A DNA stretch of 64,000 nucleotides from Pseudomonas sp. ATCC 13867 (GTDB lineage: Bacteria; Pseudomonadota; Gammaproteobacteria; Pseudomonadales; Pseudomonadaceae), in contig NC_020829.1 in NCBI RefSeq assembly GCF_000349845.1, forward strand, positions 2,673,001 through 2,737,000, written 5' to 3'. Of the stretch, positions 41,320 through 49,910 are shown piece after piece. Below the pieces are notes generated by a model. It saw only the letters and a program-made list of their open reading frames with translations. It made no database searches and had not been told where the DNA came from. Positions within the stretch are counted from its first letter, which is position 1, and each line of letters opens with the position of its first letter. Both the position numbers and the translations under genes were made by a program.

Positions 41320-42906
41320 ATGGAATTCGATTACATCATTGTGGGTGCGGGTTCGGCCGGCTGCGTCCTGGCGAACCGCCTGAGCGCCGATCCTTCGGTA
41401 CGGGTCTGCCTGCTGGAGTCGGGTCCGGAAGATCGCTCGCCGCTGATCCATACACCGCTGGGGGTCGCCGCGATCCTGCCGACGCGGCATGTGAACTGGG
41501 CGTTCAACACCGTTCCCCAGCCCGGCCTGAACGGCCGGCTGGGCTATCAGCCGCGTGGCAAGACCCTCGGCGGAAGCAGCTCGATCAACGGCATGATCTA
41601 CATCCGTGGCCACCGGAGCGATTACGACGACTGGAGCGTGCTGGGCAACAGCGGCTGGTCCTACACAGACGTGCTGCCGTACTTCCGCAGGAGCGAGCAG
41701 CATCACCGGGGCGAATGCGACTTCCACGGCGGCGATGGCGAGCTGTATGTCGGCCGTGTGCAGCCGCACCGCGCCACGGATGCCTTCCTCAGCGCCGCTC
41801 AGCAGGCGGGGCACCGTCGCAACGCGGACTTCAATGGCGCCGAGCAGGAAGGCGTCGGGCACTACGACGTAACCATCCGCGAAGGTCGTCGCTGGAGTAC
41901 CGCCAGCGCCTTCCTCAAGCCGATCCGCGAACTGCGCGGCAACCTGACCGTACTCACCGGCGCCCACGCGCAGCGCATCCTGTTGCAGGGCAAGCGGGCG
42001 TCCGGCGTTCAGGTGTCGATCAAGGGTGAGCGCCTGGAGCTCACGGCGCGCAAGGAGGTACTGCTCTGCGCCGGCGCGTTCGGCAGTCCGCAGTTGCTGA
42101 TGCTCTCGGGCATCGGCGAGGCCTCCGAGCTCAAGCCCCACGGCATCGCGATGCAGCATGAGCTGCCGGGGGTCGGGCAGAACCTCCAGGACCACCCGGA
42201 CAGCGTGCTCTGCTACAAGAGCCACGACACCTCGCTGCTGGGCATTTCCGCCAGGGGCACGCTGCGCATGGGCAAGTCCTTCGTCGATTACCTGCGGCAT
42301 CGGAACGGCCCCTTCGCCAGCAACTGCGCCGAAAGCGGCGGCTTCCTCAAGACCTCGGCGGACCTGTCGCGTCCGGACATCCAGCTGCATGCGGTCATCG
42401 GGACGATCGACGATCACGGCCGCAAGCTGCACTGGGGACACGGTTTCAGCTGCCATGTCTGTGTGCTTCGCCCCAAGAGCATCGGCAGCGTGGGCCTGCA
42501 ATCCGCCAACCCGTTCGCGCCGCCGCGCATCGACCCGAACTTCCTCGGCCACGAGGACGACGTGCAGACCCTGCTGAAGGGCTACCGCATGACACGGGAA
42601 ATCATCGAGCAGGCCCCATTGGCCCATTACGGGCTGAAGCCCATCTACGGCAAGGACCTGCACAGCGATGAGCAACTGATCGAGTTGCTGCGCCAGCGCA
42701 CCGACTCCGTCTACCACCCGATCGGCACCTGCAAGATGGGCAACGACGAAATGGCCGTGGTGGATGACCGCCTGCGTGTCCGTGGCATCGAGGCGCTGCG
42801 GGTGGTCGATGCCTCGATCATGCCCACGCTGGTCGGCGGCAACACCAACGCGCCGACCATCATGATCGCCGAGCGAGCGGCGGAGTGGATCATCGACGCC
42901 GCCTGA
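41320..42906 (+). CDS. GMC family FAD alcohol dehydrogenase (AlkJ/choline dehydrogenase-like)
   Basis: 528 residues from the ATG at 41320 (weak GAGAA upstream). N-terminal FAD dinucleotide motif (GAGSAGCVLANRLSADPSVRVCLLES), GMC signature 1 (PRGKTLGGSSSINGMIYIRG), signature 2 (LCAGAFGSPQLLMLSGIG), and the C-terminal catalytic His region (VYHPIGTCKMG; GGNTNAPTIMIAERAA). Overall it resembles AlkJ, which oxidises medium-chain alcohols at the membrane and passes electrons to quinone. It is followed by an acyl-CoA synthetase, as alkJ is by alkK, so an alcohol-to-acid-to-acyl-CoA route is likely. Length is normal. Confidence 0.9.
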   Translation: MEFDYIIVGAGSAGCVLANRLSADPSVRVCLLESGPEDRSPLIHTPLGVAAILPTRHVNWAFNTVPQPGLNGRLGYQPRGKTLGGSSSINGMIYIRGHRSDYDDWSVLGNSGWSYTDVLPYFRRSEQHHRGECDFHGGDGELYVGRVQPHRATDAFLSAAQQAGHRRNADFNGAEQEGVGHYDVTIREGRRWSTASAFLKPIRELRGNLTVLTGAHAQRILLQGKRASGVQVSIKGERLELTARKEVLLCAGAFGSPQLLMLSGIGEASELKPHGIAMQHELPGVGQNLQDHPDSVLCYKSHDTSLLGISARGTLRMGKSFVDYLRHRNGPFASNCAESGGFLKTSADLSRPDIQLHAVIGTIDDHGRKLHWGHGFSCHVCVLRPKSIGSVGLQSANPFAPPRIDPNFLGHEDDVQTLLKGYRMTREIIEQAPLAHYGLKPIYGKDLHSDEQLIELLRQRTDSVYHPIGTCKMGNDEMAVVDDRLRVRGIEALRVVDASIMPTLVGGNTNAPTIMIAERAAEWIIDAA

Positions 42907-42995
42907 GGTCTCCATTTTCCGCGCCAGCGCGCCAGAGGCCGATTACCGCCGGCCCCTGGCCGATTCTCCAGAACAATCAGCAAGGTCGACGATTC

Positions 42996-44546
42996 ATGCT
43001 TCTCACCCAAGCCCTGCACACCGCCGCGCAGCTCTATCCCGAGCATCCCGCCACTCTCTGCCACGGTCGCGAGCGTACCTACCGGCAGGCCCTGCAACGA
43101 GTCGCCCGCCTGGCTGCCGGCCTGCGCAATCATGGGCTGGAGGAGGGTGGGCGGATCGCGATCCTGGCATTGAACTCCGACCGTTACCAAGAAGGCCTGT
43201 TGGCCTGCTGGTGGGCCGGCGGCGTGGTGAACCCGGTGAACATCCGCTGGAGCGCCGGGGAGATCACCTACTCCCTGGAGGACAGCGGCGCCCGCGTGCT
43301 CATTGTCGATGACCAGCACCTGCCATTGCTCAGCCAGATTCTTGCCAGCCTGCGCCACCCGCCGCTGCTGGTCTACGCCGGCGAGGGCGCGACGCCGAGC
43401 GGCATGCTCGGCTTCGAGGCGCTGATCGCCGAATCGGCACCCATCGCTGACGCCGGCGCCGGCGGCGAGTCGCTGGCGGTGATCCTCTATACGGGCGGCA
43501 CCACCGGCAGGCCCAAGGGCGTGATGCTCTCCCACGACAACCTGCTGTCGGGCGTGCTGATGCGTCTTGCGGACCTGCCGCCGGTGGCGGGCCGGGTAGG
43601 GTTGTCCGTCGCGCCGCTGTTCCACATCGCCGGACTGGCGTCCGCCTATGCGCGGATCCTGACGGGGGCGAGCAACATCTACCTGCCGTTGTTCGACGCG
43701 CTCCAGGTGCTGGAAACCGTGCAACGCGAGCGTGCCAACGAAATACTGCTGGTGCCGACCATGCTCCAGGCGCTGCTCGATCACCCGAGTTTCGCCGAGT
43801 TCGACCTGTCGTCGCTCGAGCGCGTGTTGTATGGCGCATCACCCATCAGCGCCGCTCTGCTGGACAGGGCCGTCGCCGGCCTGCCCTCGGCGGGTTTCGT
43901 CCATCTCTACGGCCTGACCGAGAATGGCGGGCAGATTTCCGCCAATCCACCGTGCAACCACAAGGCCGACGGCGGTCTCAGCCGCTCGGTGGGCCGGCCC
44001 ACGCTGGGGCAGTGGGTGCGGATCGTCGACGAGCAGGGCCATGAGGTGCCGCGCAATACCGTCGGCGAGCTCATCGCCAGGGGGCCGTCGGTCATGCAGG
44101 GGTACTGGAATCGTCCGGAGGATACGGCCGCGACGCTACGCGACGGCTGGTTGTACACCGGAGATGCGGCCTACATGGATGACAGTGGTCACCTGTTCGT
44201 CGTCGATCGCATCAAGGACATGGTCATCAGCGGCGGCGAGAACATCTATTCCGCGGAGGTGGAGAACGTGCTAGCTCGCCATCCCGCCGTTGCGCTGTGT
44301 GCCGTGATCGGGGTTCCCCATGATGCCTGGGGCGAGGCCGTGCATGCCGTGGTGACGCTCAAACCGGGCCGGCAGACGGATGCCGAGGGGCTCATCCGGC
44401 ATTGCCGGGAGGCGCTGGCTGCCTACAAGTGCCCGAAGTCCATCGAGTTCCGTGAGAGTCTGCCGCTGTCGGGCGCCGGCAAGATCCTCAAGCGCGACCT
44501 GCGCGAGCCGTACTGGCAGTCGGTGCGGCAAGGCGCGAGCGCCTGA
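42996..44546 (+). CDS. AMP-dependent acyl-CoA synthetase
   Basis: 516 residues from the ATG at 42996 (AAGG upstream). Motifs: ILYTGGTTGRPKGVMLSH, LYGLTENGG, TGDAAYMDDSGH, DRIKDMVISGGENIYSAE, and the lysine in LSGAGKILKRDL. Activates a carboxylic acid to its CoA thioester. It lies 89 bp after the AlkJ-like dehydrogenase on the same strand and probably takes the acid made from the alcohol, after an aldehyde dehydrogenase encoded elsewhere. Chain-length preference is not readable from sequence. Confidence 0.9.
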   Translation: MLLTQALHTAAQLYPEHPATLCHGRERTYRQALQRVARLAAGLRNHGLEEGGRIAILALNSDRYQEGLLACWWAGGVVNPVNIRWSAGEITYSLEDSGARVLIVDDQHLPLLSQILASLRHPPLLVYAGEGATPSGMLGFEALIAESAPIADAGAGGESLAVILYTGGTTGRPKGVMLSHDNLLSGVLMRLADLPPVAGRVGLSVAPLFHIAGLASAYARILTGASNIYLPLFDALQVLETVQRERANEILLVPTMLQALLDHPSFAEFDLSSLERVLYGASPISAALLDRAVAGLPSAGFVHLYGLTENGGQISANPPCNHKADGGLSRSVGRPTLGQWVRIVDEQGHEVPRNTVGELIARGPSVMQGYWNRPEDTAATLRDGWLYTGDAAYMDDSGHLFVVDRIKDMVISGGENIYSAEVENVLARHPAVALCAVIGVPHDAWGEAVHAVVTLKPGRQTDAEGLIRHCREALAAYKCPKSIEFRESLPLSGAGKILKRDLREPYWQSVRQGASA

Positions 44547-44556
44547 CCGGGGGAGG

Positions 44557-44580
44557 CCACGCCCCGGGACCGGGGCGTGG
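44557..44580. terminator. Bidirectional terminator between convergent genes
   Basis: ccacgcccc (44557-44565) and ggggcgtgg (44572-44580), a perfect 9-bp stem with a 6-nt loop, sits between the acyl-CoA synthetase and sulfatase genes. Confidence 0.7.
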
Positions 44581-44588
44581 CGGGTGGC

Positions 44589-46181
44589 TCACTGCTTCTG
44601 TGCGGCGGCCTGCTGTTTCATCTTCTCGGCGATCTTCTGGTACACCGACTGCTGTACCTGGTCGATGGTGAAGCTGGCCGGGCGCTGGCTCGGCGGCCAC
44701 TCGATGAAGGTCTGCAGGAACTGCGTGGACTTCATGGTGGCGATGCCCATCAGGTAGGCGTTCTTCACCAGCCAGTCGTTGTACTGGTCGGAGACGATGT
44801 CGGCCGTCTCGTACGGGTCCATGCGCAGGTTGTAGAGCTTGGGAATGCGCAGGCAGACGAAGGGTTCGCTCCACACCTCGAAGCCGCCGGGCTTGCGCTG
44901 TTCGCAGAACACCGCCTTCCAGTTGCCGAAGCGCATGGCCACCAGTTGGCCCTCGTCGTTGAAGTAGTAGAACTCGTCGCGCGCGCTCTTCTTCGCCTTG
45001 CCGGTAAGGTAGGGGAGCTGGTCGTAGCCGTCCAGGTGGACCTTGAAGGTCGGCCCGCCCGCCGTCGGCGCCCAGCCCTTGAGCAGCTTCTCCTTCGCGT
45101 CAGGCACACCCGCGGCGGAGAGCAGGGTCGGGAACCAGTCCAGGCCGGAGACCAGATCATTGGACACCTGGTCCGCCTTGATGTGGCCCGGCCAGCGGAT
45201 CATCGCCGGTACGCGGAACGCGCCTTCGTAGTTGGAGTTCTTCTCGTTACGGAACGGCGAGGTGGCGGCGTCCGGCCAGGTGAAGCGGTTCGGGCCATTG
45301 TCGGTGGTGTAGATGACGATGGTGTTGTCGGACAGCTTCAGGTCGTCGAGGGTCTTGAGCAGCTTGCCGACGTCGCCGTCGTGCTCGAGCATGCCGTCGG
45401 CGTACTCGTTGCCGGGCATGCCGCTCTGGCCCTTCATCGAATCGCGCACGTGGGTGTAGAGGTGCATGCGCGTGGTGTTCATCCAGACGAAGAACGGCTT
45501 GTCGGCCTTGGCCTGCTTGTCGATGAAGTTGATGGCGGCCTGGGTGGTCTCGTCATCGATGGTTTCCATGCGCTTCTTGGTCAGCGCACCGGTGTCCTCG
45601 ATCTTGCCGTCGGCATAGGAGTGGATCACCCCGCGCGGGGAGAAGTGCTTGACGTAGGGATCCTTCGGGTCCTTCGGCCAGTACGGGCGCTCGGGTTCCT
45701 CTTCGGCGTTGAGGTGATACAGGTTGCCGAAGAACTCGTCGAAGCCGTGCTTGGTCGGCAGGAACTCATCGCGGTCGCCCAGGTGGTTCTTGCCGAACTG
45801 GCCGGTGGCGTAGCCTTGTCCCTTGAGGGCCTGGGCCAGGGTGATGTCGCGGTCCTGCAGGCCCACCGGCGAGCCGGGGATGCCGACCTTGGTCAGGCCG
45901 GTGCGCAGCGAGGCCTGGCCGGTGATGAAGGTGGAGCGCCCGGCGGTGCAGCTGTTCTCCGCGTAGTAATCGGTGAACAGCATGCCTTCCCTGGCGATGC
46001 GATCGATGTTCGGCGTGCGGTAGCCGACCACCCCCTGCGAGTAGGCGCTGATGTTGGTCTGGCCGATGTCGTCGCCGAAGATCACCAGGATGTTCGGCTT
46101 GTCGGCGGCCTGGGCGCCAACTCCGGCCAGCAGGCCGACGGCCAGAGCCAGCCGCGGCAGCCAGCTGCGGTTGCGGGTCAT
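44589..46181 (-). CDS. Exported type I sulfatase (arylsulfatase family), copy 2
   Basis: 530 residues from the ATG at 46179-46181, behind GGAGA. The Shine-Dalgarno lies in the loop/stem of a small inverted repeat, CACGG-N4-CCGTG (46184-46197). Signal peptide: LALAVGLLAGVGAQA. The protein parallels copy 1 closely: DKPNILVIFGDDIGQTN, active site CTAGRSTFITG, GKNHLGD, TTDNGPN. Differences are scattered, and the C-terminus ends in a Gln-rich tail. Both copies should need the same formylglycine-generating enzyme. It is divergent from the DUF1302 gene. Confidence 0.9.
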   Translation of the reverse strand: MTRNRSWLPRLALAVGLLAGVGAQAADKPNILVIFGDDIGQTNISAYSQGVVGYRTPNIDRIAREGMLFTDYYAENSCTAGRSTFITGQASLRTGLTKVGIPGSPVGLQDRDITLAQALKGQGYATGQFGKNHLGDRDEFLPTKHGFDEFFGNLYHLNAEEEPERPYWPKDPKDPYVKHFSPRGVIHSYADGKIEDTGALTKKRMETIDDETTQAAINFIDKQAKADKPFFVWMNTTRMHLYTHVRDSMKGQSGMPGNEYADGMLEHDGDVGKLLKTLDDLKLSDNTIVIYTTDNGPNRFTWPDAATSPFRNEKNSNYEGAFRVPAMIRWPGHIKADQVSNDLVSGLDWFPTLLSAAGVPDAKEKLLKGWAPTAGGPTFKVHLDGYDQLPYLTGKAKKSARDEFYYFNDEGQLVAMRFGNWKAVFCEQRKPGGFEVWSEPFVCLRIPKLYNLRMDPYETADIVSDQYNDWLVKNAYLMGIATMKSTQFLQTFIEWPPSQRPASFTIDQVQQSVYQKIAEKMKQQAAAQKQ

Positions 46182-46520
46182 AACACGGTTCTCCGTGATG
46201 CTTGTTGTTGGGGATGACAGGCCCTGGCCGCAGACGGCCGGACACTGGTTGTCATTGAACGCGGCATGGGATGGAGTGCAAATCACCCGATCGGGTGGTT
46301 TGCCAACAGAGTGGGGGGCGGTTGGGGATGGGTGTTACGCACTGTATCGCGCGTTTCGCCCGGTACCGGGGCAGGGCCTGCCGACAATGGCGCAAGCGCG
46401 AGAAAAAGGGACTTCGCCACCCTCTCGGGTGATGCGAAAAATCACCTGTTCAGGCGCTTTTTCGCGCTACCGGCGACTGACAGCATGCGCACTCCAACAC
46501 ATGGATCACTGGAGTACCGC
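46182..46520. other. 339-bp divergent control region of sulfatase copy 2 and the DUF1302 gene
   Basis: It contains the 26-bp palindrome at 46278-46303 and, nearer the DUF1302 gene, an interrupted inverted repeat TTCGCCACCC / GGGT-GAT-GCGAA (46413-46438). No coding sequence is supported. These symmetric elements are the best candidates for binding by the cluster's LuxR regulator, but no match to a known consensus is claimed. Confidence 0.45.
46278..46303. promoter_or_regulatory. 26-bp near-perfect palindrome
   Basis: gcaaatcacccga (46278-46290) followed directly by tcgggtggtttgc (46291-46303): 12 of 13 pairs match, centred on CGATCG. It lies about 97 bp upstream of the sulfatase start and 218 bp upstream of the DUF1302 start. 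Confidence 0.6.
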
Positions 46521-48377
46521 ATGCCAACAATAACAATGCGCGGAAGCTTCCGACCGCAGGCCCTGGCTATCGCCGTGGCGCTGGCCTGGACTGCACAGGC
46601 GCAAGCCGTAAGCTTCAACATTGGCGAGATCGAAGGGCAATTCGACTCGTCGCTTTCCCTGGGCACCAGTTGGGCCCTGCGCAACCCCGATCCGGATTTC
46701 GTCTCCAACTACAACGTGGTCGGCGCCAAGGGCAAGGCCGCCTCGCGCACCGCCGACGACGGCCGCCTGAACTTCAGCAAGGGCGACACCTTTTCGAAAA
46801 TCTTCAAGGGCATCCACGACCTCGAGCTCAAGTACGGCGACTCCGGCGCCTTCCTGCGCGGCAAGTACTGGTACGACTTCCAGCTCAAGGACGAGGACCT
46901 GCGCTACTACAACATCGATGACCGTGGTCGCGACCAGTCGGCCAAGGCCTCGGGCGCCGAGTTCCTCGATGCCTTCGTCTACCACAACTACCAGGTGGCC
47001 GACCTGCCGGGCAACGTGCGTTTCGGCAAACAGGTGGTGAGCTGGGGCGAGAGCACCTTCATTCCCAACTCGATCAACTCGATCAACCCGGTGGACGTCT
47101 CCGCGCTGCGCCGCCCCGGCGCCGAGGTCAAGGAAGCGCTGGTGCCGGTCCAGCTGTTCTACCTCTCCCAGGGGCTCAGCGAGAACGTCACCGCCGAGGG
47201 TTTCTACCAGATCAAGTGGGACAAGACGATCACCGAGAACTGCGGCACCTTCTTTGCCGTCGACGCGGTGGCCAAGGGGTGCGACGACCGCCTGGTGATC
47301 GCCGGTCCCGACTTCGCTCCGGGCGACCCGCGGGCCAACAGCGGCAGCATCCTGGATGTGGCCGGGGGCCGCGCCAACGCCTACATCCCCCGTGGCGACG
47401 ACCACGAGCCGGGCGACTCGGGACAGTTCGGCCTGGCCCTGCGCTGGTTCATTCCGGACTTCAACGACACCGAGCTGGGTGCGTACATGATGAACTATCA
47501 TAGTCGCAACCCCTCCCTGAGCTTCACCCGCACCACCTTCGCGGGGCCCTCCAACGCGCTGACCACCGCCAGCCGCGTGCGTGGCGCCAGCTACTTCGTC
47601 GATTACCCCGAAGATATCCGTCTGTACGGCCTGAGCTTCCAGACCAACCTGGCCGGCGTCGCGCTCGGCGGCGAGATCAGCTACCGGCCGAACATGCCGA
47701 TGCAGATCAACACCGCCGACCTCAACCTCGCGGCGATGAACCAGCTCGGCCTGGTCAACGGCGTGCCCACTGCCGTGTCCCCGGTGTTCGTCGACGGCCA
47801 GGCGGTCAATGCGCCGGGCTCGGCGATCCAGGGCTACAAGCGCCTGCCGTTCACCCAGATGCAGGTCACCGCCACGCAGTTCTTCGATCAGGTGATGGGC
47901 GCCGAGCGCCTGACCCTGGTGGGCGAGGTCGGCTACGACCACATCAGCGGCATCGACAACTCCCTGGGCAGCCTGCGCTTCGGCCGCAGCCCGACCTACG
48001 GCGCCGGCGAGCTGCTCGACCAGTCGGTGTGCGTCGGTACCGCCGCCGGTACGGCCGGGGCCAGCAACCCGCAGCAGGAGTGCAACAGCGACGGCTTCTA
48101 CACCAGCAGTTCGTGGGGCTACCGGGTACGCGGCATCCTCGACTACCCGAACGTGATCGCCGGCATCAACTTCAAGCCGAACATCGCCTGGTCGCACGAC
48201 GTCAACGGCACCGGGCCGAGCTTCGAGGAAGGCGCCAAGGCCATCAGCCTGGGTCTGGATGCGGACTACCAGAACACCTACACGGCGAGCCTGAGTTACA
48301 CCAACTACTTCGGTGGGGATTACAACACCATGACCGACCGCGACTACATGTCAGTCAGCGTCGGCGTGAATTTCTGA
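46521..48377 (+). CDS. DUF1302 family outer-membrane protein
   Basis: 618 residues from the ATG at 46521 (GGAG 7 nt upstream). Signal peptide: ALAIAVALAWTAQAQA. The mature protein is rich in beta strands, with FNIGEIEGQFDSSLSLGTSW at the start, the conserved GNVRFGKQVVSWGESTFIPNSINSINPVDVSALRRPG, and a terminal aromatic strand (DYMSVSVGVNF), so an outer-membrane barrel is likely. DUF1302/DUF1329 pairs beside a LuxR regulator exist in P. putida (PP_0765-PP_0767), where I recall transposon fitness data linking them to growth on fatty-acid esters such as Tween 20. A role in ester or lipid use is an inference here. Confidence 0.88.
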   Translation: MPTITMRGSFRPQALAIAVALAWTAQAQAVSFNIGEIEGQFDSSLSLGTSWALRNPDPDFVSNYNVVGAKGKAASRTADDGRLNFSKGDTFSKIFKGIHDLELKYGDSGAFLRGKYWYDFQLKDEDLRYYNIDDRGRDQSAKASGAEFLDAFVYHNYQVADLPGNVRFGKQVVSWGESTFIPNSINSINPVDVSALRRPGAEVKEALVPVQLFYLSQGLSENVTAEGFYQIKWDKTITENCGTFFAVDAVAKGCDDRLVIAGPDFAPGDPRANSGSILDVAGGRANAYIPRGDDHEPGDSGQFGLALRWFIPDFNDTELGAYMMNYHSRNPSLSFTRTTFAGPSNALTTASRVRGASYFVDYPEDIRLYGLSFQTNLAGVALGGEISYRPNMPMQINTADLNLAAMNQLGLVNGVPTAVSPVFVDGQAVNAPGSAIQGYKRLPFTQMQVTATQFFDQVMGAERLTLVGEVGYDHISGIDNSLGSLRFGRSPTYGAGELLDQSVCVGTAAGTAGASNPQQECNSDGFYTSSSWGYRVRGILDYPNVIAGINFKPNIAWSHDVNGTGPSFEEGAKAISLGLDADYQNTYTASLSYTNYFGGDYNTMTDRDYMSVSVGVNF

Positions 48378-48390
48378 GCAGGTGAACAGC

Positions 48391-49758
48391 ATGTACATGA
48401 TGAATTTGATGAAGGGCACGATCCTCGGCCTGAGCCTCCTGGCGAGTTCGGTACACGCCGCGGTTTCGGCCGAGGAAGCGGCCAAGCTAGGCACCACCCT
48501 GACGCCGCTGGGCGCCGAGAAGGCCGGCAATGCCGACGGCAGCATCCCGGCCTGGACCGGGGGGCTGCTGCCCGGCGCGGGCAAGGTGGAGAACGGCTTC
48601 CTCAGCAACCCGTTCCCCGACGACAAGCCTCTGTTCGTCATCACCGCGCAGAACGCCGAGCAGTACAAGGACAAGCTCACCGCCGGCCAGATGGCGCTGT
48701 TCAAGCGCTATCCGGACAGCTACCGCATGCCGGTGTATGTGACTCGTCGCACCGCCGCCAGCCCGCAGGCCATCTATGACGCCGCGAAGCGCAGTGCGCT
48801 GCACACGGAGGAGGCGAATGACGGGAACAGCCTGGCCAACTTCAGCGATTCCCGCAACTACGCATTCCCGATTCCCAAGAACGGCTTGCAGGTGGTGTGG
48901 AACCATACGACTCGCTACCGCGGGCCGAATCAGCGCCGACTCACCGCCCAGGCGGTCCCGCAGGTCGACGGTTCCTTTACCCCGGTGACTTTCGAGGAGG
49001 ACATCGCCTTTCCGCAGTTGCTCAAGGATGGCGACCCCAGCAAGAATTCGAACGTGCTGTTCTACTACAAGCAGAGCGTGACCAGCCCGGCACGCCTGGC
49101 CGGCAACGTGCTGCTGGTGCATGAAACCATCGACCAGGTGTCGGAAGGCCGCCTGGCCTGGGTCTACAACGCCGGCCAGCGCCGTGTGCGCCGTGCCCCG
49201 CAGGTCGCCTACGATGGCCCAGGCACTGCCGCCGATGGTCAGCGTACCTCGGACGACTCGGACATGTTCAACGGTGCCCCGGACCGCTACGACTGGAAGC
49301 TGATTGGCAAGAAGGAAATCTACATCCCCTACAACAACTACCAGCTGTGGTCGCCCAAGCTGAAATATTCCGAAATCATCCAGCCGGGCCATATCAACCA
49401 GGATCTGACCCGTTACGAGCTGCACCGCGTGTGGGAAGTGGAGGCTACCCTCAAGCCCGGCCAGCGCCATATCTACGCCAAGCGTCACTACTACTTCGAC
49501 GAGGACACCTGGATGGCGGTCGAGTCTCAGCTGTATGACGGTCGCGGCCAGCTCTGGCGTGTCGGCGAAGGTTTTGCGGTGAACAACTACGAGCAGGGTA
49601 CCGCGTTGTACGCGGCGAATACTCTGAACGACCTGATCTCCGGCCGCTATCTGGTCATGGCGCTGCAAAACGAATCCAGGCGTGGAATCGACTTTACGCT
49701 GGAGGCCAAGGCCAACGACTTCACCCCTGCGGCCCTGCGCAACGCAGGTATCCGCTAA
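48391..49758 (+). CDS. DUF1329 family exported protein (LolB/outer-membrane-like)
   Basis: 455 residues from the ATG at 48391 (AGGTG upstream; a GTG at 48382 is an alternative), 13 bp after the DUF1302 stop. Signal peptide: LMKGTILGLSLLASSVHA. DUF1329 landmarks: GLTPLGAEKAGN-like TTLTPLGAEKAGNADGSIPAWTGG, NFSDSRNYAFPIPKNGLQVVWNHTTRYRG, and PAWTGG. The C-terminal half (IYAKRHYYFDEDTWMAVES) resembles lipid-binding sheet folds. It is periplasmic or outer-membrane attached and presumed partner of the DUF1302 barrel. A hairpin terminator follows. Confidence 0.88.
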   Translation: MYMMNLMKGTILGLSLLASSVHAAVSAEEAAKLGTTLTPLGAEKAGNADGSIPAWTGGLLPGAGKVENGFLSNPFPDDKPLFVITAQNAEQYKDKLTAGQMALFKRYPDSYRMPVYVTRRTAASPQAIYDAAKRSALHTEEANDGNSLANFSDSRNYAFPIPKNGLQVVWNHTTRYRGPNQRRLTAQAVPQVDGSFTPVTFEEDIAFPQLLKDGDPSKNSNVLFYYKQSVTSPARLAGNVLLVHETIDQVSEGRLAWVYNAGQRRVRRAPQVAYDGPGTAADGQRTSDDSDMFNGAPDRYDWKLIGKKEIYIPYNNYQLWSPKLKYSEIIQPGHINQDLTRYELHRVWEVEATLKPGQRHIYAKRHYYFDEDTWMAVESQLYDGRGQLWRVGEGFAVNNYEQGTALYAANTLNDLISGRYLVMALQNESRRGIDFTLEAKANDFTPAALRNAGIR

Positions 49759-49765
49759 GCCCCAC

Positions 49766-49798
49766 GGCGCCGCCTCCCAGGGAGGGTAGGGCGGCGCC
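49766..49798 (+). terminator. Hairpin after the DUF1329 gene
   Basis: ggcgccgcc (49766-49774) pairs with ggcggcgcc (49790-49798), and an inner CCTCCC/GGGAGG pair extends the stem. No T run follows, so termination strength is uncertain. Confidence 0.5.
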
Positions 49799-49804
49799 AT
49801 ACCT

Positions 49805-49828
49805 CGGACTAGTCTCCCGGCTAGTCCG
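49805..49828. promoter_or_regulatory. Inverted repeat upstream of the LuxR regulator gene
   Basis: cggactag (49805-49812) and ctagtccg (49821-49828) form a perfect 8-bp inverted repeat with an 8-bp spacer, 83 bp upstream of the LuxR start codon. Symmetry suggests a dimeric regulator site, but a second terminator hairpin is also possible. Confidence 0.45.
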
Positions 49829-49910
49829 AACGACCGATTGTTCCCCTCATCCCCGAATGCTCTGCTGACACCCCGACGCAGCACGAATTACAACGAAAAC
49901 GGGTGTCGCC

